Shown: one piece after another, positions 45,682 to 53,665 of the stretch
How the letters are laid out: each line of letters begins with the position of its first letter
How positions within the stretch are numbered: position 1 is the first letter of the stretch
Assembly: GCF_036250755.1 (NCBI RefSeq)
Contig: NZ_CP109583.1
Location: 8,054,001 to 8,118,000 of the forward strand
From: Streptomyces uncialis
GTDB lineage: Bacteria; Actinomycetota; Actinomycetes; Streptomycetales; Streptomycetaceae
Direction: 5' to 3'
DNA: 64,000 bases
Made by a program: the position numbers and the translations under genes
Notes under the pieces: generated by a model
Databases searched by the model: none
The model's input: the letters and a program-made list of their open reading frames with translations, nothing else
What the model was told of the DNA's origin: nothing

Positions 45682-46524
45682 ATGCTGTTCGGCGTGGTGA
45701 AGAACTCCCCGGCCGGCGGGCGGGCACATCCGGGGCGGGCCCTGCGGTCCGTGGACCTCGCGCGCAGCGCCGGGGTCTCCACCCAGCAGATCCGCAACTA
45801 CGAGGACGCCGGGGTACTGCCCCCGGTCCCGCGCAGCGAGTCCGGGTACCGGCGCTTCGACGAGGGGCACCGGGGCGCCCTGCTCACCTACCGGGCGCTC
45901 GCCCGGGGCTACGGTCCGGACCGGGCCCGCGCGGTGATGCGGGCGGTCCACGCGGACGACGTGGCGCTGGCGCTGAGCCTCCTCGACGCCGGACACGCGG
46001 CCCTGCACGAACAGCGCCGGGACATGCTCGCGGTGGGCGAGGCGCTCGCGGCGGTCGCAGGGGAGGACCCGGACCGCTCGCGGGCCGGGGTACCGCGCGG
46101 CGGGCTGCGGATCGGGGAGGTCGCCGCCCGGCTCGGGGTGCGCACCTCGGCGCTGCGGGTGTGGGAGAAGGCGGGTCTGCTCTCCCCGGTACGTGAACCC
46201 GGCACGGGATACCGCTGGTTCGGGCCCGAGGAGGTAAGGGACGCCCGCATGATCAGGATGCTGCGCCAGGGCGGCTACCGGCTGCCGCGCATCGCGCGCG
46301 TCCTCGACGGGCTGCGGCGCACCGGCAGCGCGGAGGCGCTGCGGGAGGCCGTCGCGGAACGCGGACGGGAACTGTCCCTGCGCTCCCGGGCGATGCTCGC
46401 GGGGGCGAGCGGGCTGCACGACTACCTCGCCGGGCGCGACGGGGAACGGGCGGACGCGGGGGACAGGGGTGACGCGCGGGATACGGGTGACGGAGGACGC
46501 GGTGACGCCCGGGAGAACGGGTGA
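45682..46524 (+). CDS. double MerR-type transcriptional regulator
   Basis: 280 residues with two MerR-like winged helix-turn-helix domains in one chain. First at about 20-70 ([36 protein letters not shown]); second at about 143-195 ([40 protein letters not shown]). Between them is a helical spacer (about 70-140). Usual MerR proteins carry one, so this chain may bind DNA as a monomer or read a longer operator. The C-terminal tail ([15 protein letters not shown]) is low complexity. Target is likely the divergent AKR gene. Start uncertain between 45682 and a GTG at 45694. Confidence 0.82.
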   Translation: MLFGVVKNSPAGGRAHPGRALRSVDLARSAGVSTQQIRNYEDAGVLPPVPRSESGYRRFDEGHRGALLTYRALARGYGPDRARAVMRAVHADDVALALSLLDAGHAALHEQRRDMLAVGEALAAVAGEDPDRSRAGVPRGGLRIGEVAARLGVRTSALRVWEKAGLLSPVREPGTGYRWFGPEEVRDARMIRMLRQGGYRLPRIARVLDGLRRTGSAEALREAVAERGRELSLRSRAMLAGASGLHDYLAGRDGERADAGDRGDARDTGDGGRGDARENG

Positions 46525-46732
46525 CGCGTCGGACACGAGCCCTGTGACGGATACGGCGGGTACCGGGGTCAGGACGGATACGGCGGACACCGGAGTCGCG
46601 GCGGGGGCGGCGGACACCGGGGCTGTGCCGGATTCGGCGGGCACCGGAAAGCGGGCGGCCCCGCCCGGGTGATCGGGATCGTCACCCGGGCAGGACCGCC
46701 CGCCGGTGGGGTCGGCGCGCCTCCGCGTCGGC

Positions 46733-49066
46733 TCAGACCGAGGCCGGGCCGCTCGTCCCGGAGTCCGGTCCGTTCGCCGTGGCCGTCCGGCGGCGCCTCA
46801 CGAGGACCGCCCCGGCCGCGGTCAGGGCCGCCGCCGCTGCCGCGGCCGACAGGACCGTCGTCCCGGTGGAGGCGAGCACACCGCCACCGCCACCGGTCGT
46901 TTCGACGCCGCCCGAGCCCGTGGAGCCGCCCGCGCTGCCGCCGCCGCCGACCGAACCGCCGGAGCCGGAGCCGCCGGTGGAGCCACCGGTGCCGCCGCTG
47001 TCCCAGCCGCCGGCCGAACCCCCGGCCGAACCGCCACCGTCGGCGCCGCCGCTGTCCGAGCCGCCGTCGGTCGAACCCCCGTCGGTGCTGCCGCCGTCCG
47101 TACCGCCGTCCGTGGTCCCGCCCTCGGTGGAACCGCCGTCCGTACCGCCGTCGGTGCTGCCGCCGTCGGTGCCCGTGGTGGTGCCCGCGGTGGTGTCCTG
47201 CTCCTTCTCGACGGTCAGGGTCACCGGGTAGGTGCGGGTCGTCCCCGCGTCGTTCTTGAACTCGGCCCGGTACTTGTGGCCGTTCTGGGCGAGCTCGGCG
47301 GTGAAGGCCAGGGTGGCGGACGTCGCGCCTTCGACGTCCTTCCAGGTGGTGCCGTCCGTGCTGATCTGCCAGCGCCGCGCGGGCTCCGGGGTGCCCTCGG
47401 CGCGCGCGGTGAACGTGACGTTCTCGCCGGGCTCCACCGACACATCGGCGGGCGCCTCGGTGACCTTCGGGGACACCCGCCGGACCAGCTTGAGGACCTT
47501 GCCCTCGGCCGGGTGGGTCACGTACACGACCGCGCCGCCCGCCTCGACGGTGACCGCCGCCGCGCCCACCTGGCCGTGGTTGCCCGGCAGCGACACCGGC
47601 TCGGTGGTCCGCGTGTGGTCGGTGGTGTCGTAGGTGGTGAGCGAGCCGTTGTTGTCGTTGCCGGGCTCGTTCAGGTCACCGCGGTCCTGCCGGACCACGA
47701 ACGCCTGTCGGCTGGATTTGTCGAAGGCGACCGCGATGGCCTGGTCCGAGTCCGTGATCTTCTTCACGGGCTTTCCGTCCGGACCGAGGACCAGGATCGT
47801 GCCCCCGGTGCCCAGCCAGACGGCACCGCTCTCCGGGTCGACCTCGATGACGCCCGTGGCGTCGCTCGCGATGTCCGGTACGTCGATGGTGTCCTTCAGG
47901 GTGAGGGTCGCGGTGTCGACCCGGTACAGCTTGCCGCCGGGGAAGTCCGCGAACCACACCGAGCCCCGGGCGGTGTCCACCGCGAACCGGCTGCCGCTCT
48001 CCAGGGTGAGACTGCGCAGGGTGGCGCCGTCCTTCGGGTCGATCTCGGAGAGTTTGCTGCCCTGGGCGACCAGGACCGCGGTCGGGGTGGAGGTGCCCGG
48101 ACCCACGTCGTGGACGGTCCCGCCGGCGGCCAGCCATACGCCCCGCATGGCGGTGTCGCCCTGCTTGGCGCTGCCGATGCCGCGCAGCGGGTACTGGAAG
48201 CGCGCCCCGTCACCGGCCAGCGGGCCGATGAACCGGGAGACCGACGACGCGCGCGGGGTGCCCAGGTTGCCGGGAGCCTGGTTGAGGTGCGCGAGCGCCT
48301 TGCCGTCCTCGGGGTCGAGGACGTACAGCCCGCGCTCGTCGATGTCCGCGGTGTCGGCGAGGTTGTCGGAGCCGACGTAGAGCTTCTTCGACTCGGGGTG
48401 GAGCAGCACGTCCAGCGGCTTCCCGGCGGTGGTGAACTCCGCGGTCCGGTGGTACGACACGGTGCCCGGGGGGACGCCGACGCCTTCCCCGCCGGGCGGC
48501 GGTCCGGCCGCGAAGGTGACCGGGATACGGACGTCCTGCGAACGGTCGCCCAAGCCGCGGTGGTCCACCCGGGTCACCACCGAGCAGGCGACCTCCGCAC
48601 AGTCGACCGTCGTGCTCTTCGCCTCGATCTGGAGCTCGACGTCGAAGGTGCCGCCCGGCCCGAACGCCGTGGCGAGTTCTCCCGCGTGGGAGTCCCCCTT
48701 GGGCACGATCCAGGCCGACGACTTCGAACCGCCGGTCATGTCGACGCCGCCCGCACAGGGGGAGGGGGCCCGGCCGGGGCCGTTGTCCTTGCAGACGGCG
48801 ACGTAGACGCCCTTGGTCTCGTCGTAGTCCTTGCCGGTGATCCTGATGGTCTGGCCGGCGGGGTTCAGGTCCTTGGTGACCGACGCGGAGAGTTTCTGGC
48901 CGCCGGAGCCCGTGCCGGTGCCGGGGGTGTCGGCGGCGAGGACGGGGCCGCCGGCGCCGATCGAGACCGCGAGCACGGCCGCCGAGCCGAGCGCGGTGGA
49001 CGCGATCAGGGCCGGGGTGCGGCGTCTGCGGCCGTCGCGGGAACGCGGGGATGAGTTGTCTGTCAT
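46733..49066 (-). CDS. surface protein: neocarzinostatin-like domain, beta-propeller, Ig-like domain, LAxTG sortase signal
   Basis: 777 residues. Signal peptide about 1-45; neocarzinostatin-like Ig fold 57-186 with four Cys (C92, C104, C156, C161; the two disulfides fit the family) ending DVRIPVTFA; YncE-like beta-propeller about 205-530 ([52 protein letters not shown]); Ig-like domain about 533-625; Gly/Ser/Thr/Asp-rich linker to about 725; sortase signal LASTG (731-735), hydrophobic stretch and RRRR tail. LAxTG is the class E sortase signal of streptomycetes. It shares its first domain with the gene at 49212, which carries an iron box. Function inferred: iron-regulated surface capture protein. 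Confidence 0.8.
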   Translation of the reverse strand: MTDNSSPRSRDGRRRRTPALIASTALGSAAVLAVSIGAGGPVLAADTPGTGTGSGGQKLSASVTKDLNPAGQTIRITGKDYDETKGVYVAVCKDNGPGRAPSPCAGGVDMTGGSKSSAWIVPKGDSHAGELATAFGPGGTFDVELQIEAKSTTVDCAEVACSVVTRVDHRGLGDRSQDVRIPVTFAAGPPPGGEGVGVPPGTVSYHRTAEFTTAGKPLDVLLHPESKKLYVGSDNLADTADIDERGLYVLDPEDGKALAHLNQAPGNLGTPRASSVSRFIGPLAGDGARFQYPLRGIGSAKQGDTAMRGVWLAAGGTVHDVGPGTSTPTAVLVAQGSKLSEIDPKDGATLRSLTLESGSRFAVDTARGSVWFADFPGGKLYRVDTATLTLKDTIDVPDIASDATGVIEVDPESGAVWLGTGGTILVLGPDGKPVKKITDSDQAIAVAFDKSSRQAFVVRQDRGDLNEPGNDNNGSLTTYDTTDHTRTTEPVSLPGNHGQVGAAAVTVEAGGAVVYVTHPAEGKVLKLVRRVSPKVTEAPADVSVEPGENVTFTARAEGTPEPARRWQISTDGTTWKDVEGATSATLAFTAELAQNGHKYRAEFKNDAGTTRTYPVTLTVEKEQDTTAGTTTGTDGGSTDGGTDGGSTEGGTTDGGTDGGSTDGGSTDGGSDSGGADGGGSAGGSAGGWDSGGTGGSTGGSGSGGSVGGGGSAGGSTGSGGVETTGGGGGVLASTGTTVLSAAAAAAALTAAGAVLVRRRRTATANGPDSGTSGPASV

Positions 49067-49103
49067 GGCTTCCTTGTCGTACGGGACCGGCGCACGCGCC
49101 GAA

Positions 49104-49139
49104 GGGCGGGCCCCGGCACGGAGGTGCCGGAACCCGCCC
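49104..49139 (-). terminator. intergenic hairpin, possible attenuator
   Basis: Nested stems GGGCGGG/CCCGCCC (49104-49110/49133-49139) and CCGGCAC/GTGCCGG (49113-49119/49124-49130) in the 145 bp between the secreted gene (49212) and the surface-protein gene. It could weaken or process read-through so that the small secreted domain outnumbers the surface protein. Confidence 0.6.
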
Positions 49140-49211
49140 GGGGCTTCGCCTTCAGGGTCTTTCGTCCGGATCGGGCGGGAGCGGGCCCCGGCGGGACGCG
49201 GACAAGAGGTC

Positions 49212-49751
49212 CTAGGAGAAGGTCACCGGGATGTGGACGTCGTACTTGCGGTCGTTGCTGTCGGTGTGGTCGGCACGTGTCACGATGGCGCAGTCGACCG
49301 TGTCGCCGCAGACGTTGCCGCCGCCCAGATCGGCCTTGATGTGGATGGTCGCGGAGAACTTGCCGCCCGTGCCGAAGGTGGAGCTGTTCGGGAGGAGGCC
49401 GCCGCCGAAGTTGGACACCCAGTACGAGGCGCCGGTGGTCCCGGCCTCGTCCTGGCCGCCCAGACACGGGGTCGGCTTGTTGGCGCCCTGCGTGCCGTTC
49501 ACCGCGCACAGGCCGACGTAGATGCCCTGCCACGAGTTGTAGCCGGTGCCCGTCACCGTGACGTTGGCGCCGGTGGCCGCCGCCGTGTTGGGGCCGGTGA
49601 TGGACAGGTTGTAGGTGGTGGACCCGTCGACGATCGTGCGGCTTCCGGTCGCCGCCGAGGCGGAGGAAGCGAGACCGAGTGTCAGCGCGGCGGCCGAGAG
49701 GACGGCGATGCCGGCGCGGGCGGCGGTACGGGTGGAGAGCACAGCACTCAT
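49212..49751 (-). CDS. secreted neocarzinostatin-like single-domain protein, iron-regulated
   Basis: 179 residues. Signal peptide 1-33 (ARAGIAVLSAAALTLGLASS, cleavage ASA-AT); mature domain about 35-179. Four Cys (C82, C96, C148, C154) are placed as in neocarzinostatin apoproteins. The segments GIYVGLC, TPC, TVDCAIVTRADH and DVHIPVTFS line up with the N-terminal domain of the surface protein at 46733, including a shared D-H pair (D161 H162; D168 H169 there). A 19-bp iron box lies 65-83 bp upstream. Neocarzinostatin-type domains hold hydrophobic ligands; a heme- or siderophore-binding role fits iron control but is inferred. Confidence 0.82.
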   Translation of the reverse strand: MSAVLSTRTAARAGIAVLSAAALTLGLASSASAATGSRTIVDGSTTYNLSITGPNTAAATGANVTVTGTGYNSWQGIYVGLCAVNGTQGANKPTPCLGGQDEAGTTGASYWVSNFGGGLLPNSSTFGTGGKFSATIHIKADLGGGNVCGDTVDCAIVTRADHTDSNDRKYDVHIPVTFS

Positions 49752-49815
49752 CCTGTGAGCACCTTTCTGAGCAGCGAGGATCGGGCTCCGGATGGCTCCG
49801 GTTCACCCGTTCGGC

Positions 49816-49834
49816 TTAGGTAAGGCATACCTAA
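49816..49834. promoter_or_regulatory. iron box (DmdR/IdeR-type operator)
   Basis: TTAGGTAAGGCATACCTAA, a 19-bp near-palindrome with one mismatched pair, flanked by C and G so that the symmetric element is 21 bp. It lies upstream of the secreted neocarzinostatin-like gene (start 49751), and no other gene start is within 350 bp. Confidence 0.88.
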
Positions 49835-50193
49835 GTTGATGCTGGGTGAGTTGTCAACAGGCGGTAAAGGAACCGCAACGCGGATGTGTGCCCGCCGGGT
49901 TGGCGCGAGGCTGTGGGGTAGCTCCGCCGGTCCCGGCCGCCGGGGCCGGTTCCCCGGGAAGCCCCGTCGGGGCGAACCGGACGGCGGCGCCCGTGTCGCT
50001 CATATGTACCGAATCGGTGACAAGCGTCCGGGCTCTGTGACAGGTGGCGGTCGCGTACAACGGCTTCCGTGCGCGGCGGGTCCAACAATGCGTGGTGCCG
50101 GGGAGATCCGGTGCGCGGCACGGCTCGTGGCCATGGGCCACGGGGTGCGGAACCGACGCGCGAACGGCGCGCGCGGGGAGGGGAGAGTTTCAC
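49835..50193. other. 359-bp intergenic region
   Basis: Between the divergent iron-boxed gene and the L,D-transpeptidase gene. No supportable gene. It must contain the transpeptidase promoter; a clear -35/-10 pair is not evident by eye. Confidence 0.4.
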
Positions 50194-50892
50194 ATGGGGG
50201 ACATGCGCAGAAGGGCCGGCGTCGCCTTGGGGGTCGCCGGGCTGATGGCTCCGCTGGCGCTCGCGCTCGGTGCGGCTCCGGCCGCGGCGGCCGCGTCGTG
50301 CACCACACAGGCGGGCCCGTACCAGAAGAAGGTCGAGAAGTTCCTCGGGCGGCCGGTCGACGGCCGTCAGTCGGCCGCGGACTGCAAGGCGGTCCAGGCG
50401 TTCCAGAAGAAGCACGGCATCACCCCGGCGGCCGGCTACGCGGGCTCGGTGACCTGGGGCGTCATGGATCTGATGAACAAGCAGAAGGCGGTCGGCGACA
50501 AGCCCAACCGGGACCGCAAGTGTCCCACCAACAGGGGCCGGATCGCCTGCGTGAACCTCACGCTCCAGATCAGCTGGATCCAGGACGGCAACACACTCAA
50601 GTACGGCCCTGTGCCCGTCCGTACGGGCCGCGACGGCTCCGAGACCCGCACCGGCGCCAAGAAGATCACCTGGCGCAACATCGACCACCACTCCAGCCTG
50701 TACGACGTCGCCATGCCGTACGCGCAGTTCTTCGACGGCGGTCAGGCGTTCCACTCCGCGGCCGTCAGCATGTGGAACGCGCCCGGCTCACGCGGCTGTG
50801 TCAACCTGCGCCCCGCGGACGCCAAGAAGTACTGGTCGATGCTGAGGAACGGCGACGACGTGTTCGTGTACGGCCGCAAGGCCGGTACCTGA
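50194..50892 (+). CDS. L,D-transpeptidase (YkuD) with N-terminal peptidoglycan-binding-like domain
   Basis: 232 residues. Signal peptide 1-35 (VALGVAGLMAPLALALGAAP, cleavage AAAAA-S). A PG_binding_1-like domain about 40-95 (FLGRPVDGRQSAADCKAVQA, FQKKHGITPAAGYAG) holds the cell wall; the catalytic domain (about 105-232) has LQISWIQDGNTLKYGPVPV, HSAAVSMWNAPG and the nucleophile in SRGCVNLRP (usual SHGC with His replaced by Arg). It makes 3-3 cross-links in peptidoglycan. GGGGAGGGGAGAG precedes the ATG. Terminated by two hairpins. Confidence 0.9.
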   Translation: MGDMRRRAGVALGVAGLMAPLALALGAAPAAAAASCTTQAGPYQKKVEKFLGRPVDGRQSAADCKAVQAFQKKHGITPAAGYAGSVTWGVMDLMNKQKAVGDKPNRDRKCPTNRGRIACVNLTLQISWIQDGNTLKYGPVPVRTGRDGSETRTGAKKITWRNIDHHSSLYDVAMPYAQFFDGGQAFHSAAVSMWNAPGSRGCVNLRPADAKKYWSMLRNGDDVFVYGRKAGT

Positions 50893-50915
50893 CAGACCGT
50901 CAAGTCCAGGTACGC

Positions 50916-50953
50916 ACAGGTCCCGGGAGCCCGCCAAGGGCCCCGGGACCTGT
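50916..50953. terminator. terminator hairpin 1 after L,D-transpeptidase
   Basis: Perfect 12-bp stem ACAGGTCCCGGG (50916-50927) and CCCGGGACCTGT (50942-50953), loop of 14 bases, 24 bp past the transpeptidase stop. Confidence 0.8.
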
Positions 50954-50983
50954 GCTGTGGGTACCGGTGTTCCGTACCTGTGT

Positions 50984-51033
50984 GGGCGGGGTCACCGGAC
51001 CGTGGCCGCTTCCACGGTCCGGTGACCCCGCCC
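50984..51033. terminator. terminator hairpin 2, 22-bp perfect stem
   Basis: Arms 50984-51005 and 51012-51033 are perfectly complementary over 22 bp with a 6-base loop (CCGCTT). Placed between convergent transpeptidase and chitinase genes, so it should stop transcription from both sides. Confidence 0.88.
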
Positions 51034-51082
51034 GGTTCTCCGGGCCGCCCACGACGTCGGCCCGGAGAGACCTGAGGAAGCG

Positions 51083-52162
51083 TCAGCGGCCTTGCAGGGC
51101 CTTCACGTTGTCGCCGAAGGTCCAGTTGCGGGAGCCGTCCCAGTTCAGCGACCAGGTCATCAGACCCTTGAGGGCGCCGTTGTACCGGTTCCACGCCTGG
51201 CCGACCAGGGAGGGCGACATATGGCCCCCGCCCGCGCCGACCTGTGCGGGCAGACCGGGCACCTGCTTGTCGTACGGGACCCGGATGGTGGTGCCCTGGA
51301 TGACCAGTCCGCGGTTCAGGCAGTCCGTCTGCGCGGCGAAGCCCGCGACGGTGCCCGCGGAGTACGAGTCGCCGGAGCAGCCGTACATGCTGCCGTTGTA
51401 GTACTGCATGTTCAGCCACCACAGGCGGCCGTTGTCCGCGTACTTCTTGATGACGGGCAGGTATGAGCCCCAGATGGAGCCGTAGGCCACGCTGCCACCG
51501 GTCACGTACGCCGTCTCGGGGGCCATCGTCAGACCGAAGTTGGACGGCATCTGCGCCAGTACGCCGTCGATGATGCGGATGAGGTTGGACTGCGAGGACG
51601 ACAGGGTGTTGATGTTGCCGCTGCCCACCAGCCCGGTCTCGATGTCGATGTCGATGCCGTCGAAGTTGTACTTCTTCAGGATCGGGACGATCGTCGCCAC
51701 GAAGCGGTCCGCGACCGAGCTGGAGCTGAGGTCGATGCCCGCCGCGGCCCCGCCGATGGACATGAGGATCGTCTGCCCGGACGCCTTCGCGGCGCACATC
51801 TGCTCGGGGGTGGGGACCTTGACGGTGTTGTCCATACCGTCCTCCCACAGGACCGTCCCGTCGGAACGGATCACCGGGAAGGCCGCGTTGAGGACGTTGT
51901 AGCCGTGCTGCCCGATCCTGCTGTCGTCGATCGGTATCCAGCCGAGCGGGGGATGGACGCCGTTCGCGGCGCCGTCCCAGTTCTCCCAGTAGCCCTGGAG
52001 GACCTTGCCCGTGGGTTTCGACTTCACCGCACAGGTGGTGGCCGCCGCGCTTTCGGGGGCGGCGTTCGCCGCGGGCGCCACGACGCCCAGCAGGGGGACC
52101 GCGCTCGCCAATGCCGCGCCGATACCGAGCAGCCGCAGCTTGCGGCCGATGGTGCCGATCAT
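51083..52162 (-). CDS. GH18 chitinase, secreted
   Basis: 359 residues. Signal peptide 1-34; single catalytic domain from about 44, VLQGYWENWDGAANGVHPPLG, SxGG as SIGG (135-138), and the catalytic DGIDIDIE (168-175, acid E175). No carbohydrate-binding module, so a compact endo/exo chitinase of the family 18 B-type seen in streptomycetes. It cleaves chitin to GlcNAc oligomers. An AAGGGAG site precedes the ATG at 52162. The upstream region carries an inverted pair of dre-like 13-mers (52436-52470), the known chitin-control arrangement. Confidence 0.93.
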   Translation of the reverse strand: MIGTIGRKLRLLGIGAALASAVPLLGVVAPAANAAPESAAATTCAVKSKPTGKVLQGYWENWDGAANGVHPPLGWIPIDDSRIGQHGYNVLNAAFPVIRSDGTVLWEDGMDNTVKVPTPEQMCAAKASGQTILMSIGGAAAGIDLSSSSVADRFVATIVPILKKYNFDGIDIDIETGLVGSGNINTLSSSQSNLIRIIDGVLAQMPSNFGLTMAPETAYVTGGSVAYGSIWGSYLPVIKKYADNGRLWWLNMQYYNGSMYGCSGDSYSAGTVAGFAAQTDCLNRGLVIQGTTIRVPYDKQVPGLPAQVGAGGGHMSPSLVGQAWNRYNGALKGLMTWSLNWDGSRNWTFGDNVKALQGR

Positions 52163-52435
52163 GCTGAACTCCCTTCGCACCGTGACGCGCCCGTGTGGGG
52201 TGGGCGCGCCCCGGAAGAGGTCGGCAGGAGGGAACGATCGCTCAAGGACACGCTGACCTCCTGGGTGGGGGGAACCTGGAGACTTACGCGGAACGGTGAG
52301 GGAGGAGGGGTGGTGAGGGTGCTGCGGGGGTGGGGGTCGTGCGGGGTCCCGGTGGGGTGGGACGGGCCGTGGTGGTGCGTGGGGGTACGGCCCTGGAACA
52401 TGGGGTCGGGGGAGGGTGCGAGCCCATACCGTAAG
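52163..52435. other. chitinase upstream leader
   Basis: Region between the operator and the chitinase start, about 270 bp without a gene. Purine-rich on the plus strand from 52300 to 52420, with repeated GGGGG tracts. An unusually long 5' leader is possible. Confidence 0.4.
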
Positions 52436-52470
52436 TTGGTCCAGACCTGTCGTCAATAGGTCTGGACCAA
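52436..52470. promoter_or_regulatory. chitinase operator: inverted pair of dre-like 13-mers
   Basis: TTGGTCCAGACCT (52436-52448) and AGGTCTGGACCAA (52458-52470) are exact reverse complements with a 9-bp spacer. Each resembles the DasR-responsive element core TGGTCTAGACCA and the 12-mer known from Streptomyces chitinase promoters. It lies about 270 bp upstream of the chitinase start, with no other gene start on this side nearby. Confidence 0.82.
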
Positions 52471-52557
52471 AACGGAGAAGGGTGCTCCGAACGCCGCCGC
52501 GCCGTGCCTGTCGCCCGGCGGCACCGGCACCGCCCCCGACCTGCCGACGGCGCGCGG

Positions 52558-53256
52558 TCAGCCGCCGCCGGTGAGCCAGGAGTACGCGGCCGTCGCGGTG
52601 AACTCCGCCTGACCGCCCGGGAACAGCAGCTCCGCCGCGACGAACGCGGGGTCGTCGGCCTGCTCCTTCAGGAAGGGCACGGCGATGCAGCGCATTCCGG
52701 CCGCGTGCGCCGCGAGCACCCCGGGCACGGCGTCCTCCAGGACCACGCAGCCGGCCGCCGGCGCGCCCAGCCTGCGGGCCGCCTCCAGGAAGACATCGGG
52801 TGCGGGTTTGCCCGCGGCGACCTCGTCGGCCGACACCGTCGCGGTCATGAACCCGCCGAGCCCGGTGCCGTCGAGGATCGCGTCGATCGCCGCACGCGAC
52901 GAACCGGACGCGACGGCCATCGGCACCCCGGCCCCGTGCAGCAGCTCCACGAACCTCCGCATCTCGGGGTAGGTCCGGGTGTTCGTCCGGGCCAGTTCCA
53001 GATAGCGCCGGTTCTTCTCCGCCAGCAGCTCGTCCACGGACGGGCCGAGTGCGTACCGCTCCTTCCAATGGGTCACGGTCTCCCGGGTACTGACCCCGAC
53101 GGACCACAGATGGTCCTCCCAGGAGAAGCCGTCCACCCCCTGCCCGGCCAGCAGCTCCCGCCCCGCCTCGAAGTAGTTGGTCTCGCTGTCCACCAGCGTC
53201 CCGTCCAGGTCGAACAGCACGGCCTGTCGCACGCGCGCCCTTGAATCCGTCGTCAT
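52558..53256 (-). CDS. HAD-superfamily phosphatase (beta-phosphoglucomutase-like)
   Basis: 232 residues. Motif I AVLFDLDGTLVDSETNYF, a helical cap (about 30-90), motif II VASGSSRAAI (Ser), motif III via VSADEVAAGKPAPDVFLEAARRL (Lys in GKPAPD), motif IV VVLEDAVPGVLAAHAAGMR. Subfamily IA, GPP/PGM-type, so a sugar-phosphate or glycerol-phosphate phosphatase. The ATG at 53256 has GGGGGG upstream. Divergent from the nitric oxide synthase gene. Confidence 0.88.
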   Translation of the reverse strand: MTTDSRARVRQAVLFDLDGTLVDSETNYFEAGRELLAGQGVDGFSWEDHLWSVGVSTRETVTHWKERYALGPSVDELLAEKNRRYLELARTNTRTYPEMRRFVELLHGAGVPMAVASGSSRAAIDAILDGTGLGGFMTATVSADEVAAGKPAPDVFLEAARRLGAPAAGCVVLEDAVPGVLAAHAAGMRCIAVPFLKEQADDPAFVAAELLFPGGQAEFTATAAYSWLTGGG

Positions 53257-53665
53257 GCCCCCCAGCATGCCAAGACGCGCCCGCGGCCGTAGGGGGGCGC
53301 ATGTGCCCCTTTGTGCGCCCCCTGTGATCCCCCCGCGCCCCCACCCCGCACCCTCCCCCGCATCGCCCTGCCGGGTCCCGGAGATACTGTCCGGAGTGCG
53401 TCCGTCACTCTCCGCCAGTCGGGGGGCCGCGCACTGTCCCGCACCGCCGTGACTCACCCGCCCGAAACTGGGTAGCCGGACCTTTCCGCAGGTGAGCGCG
53501 GTGACCGGGGTGCGCGGTGAGGCGGACGGAGGAGTCCGCGGGCACGAATGGTTCCGCGAGGCACCGACGGGGGTGGATCAGGCCGTCCGGGGGTGACCCC
53601 GCGGCGCAACGACGACACGCTGCCCGCGGACCGCAGGCAGCGGGCCGGGGCGTTGGGGGATAGGT
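53257..53665. other. 409-bp divergent region, HAD gene and nitric oxide synthase
   Basis: No supportable gene. Should hold the nos promoter; no perfect palindrome of the dre or iron-box type was seen here. Confidence 0.4.

Noticed and set aside
46525..46672. Short plus-strand frame with repeats of an Asp-Thr-Gly type after the double-MerR gene
   Set aside because: It is a continuation of the low-complexity tail repeats (GACGGATACGGCGG-like) and lacks a start signal.
46706..49054. A long plus-strand open frame opposite the iron-boxed surface protein
   Set aside because: Arg/Gly/Val-rich composition, no domain patterns; the minus strand has a signal peptide, four conserved Cys and a sortase signal.
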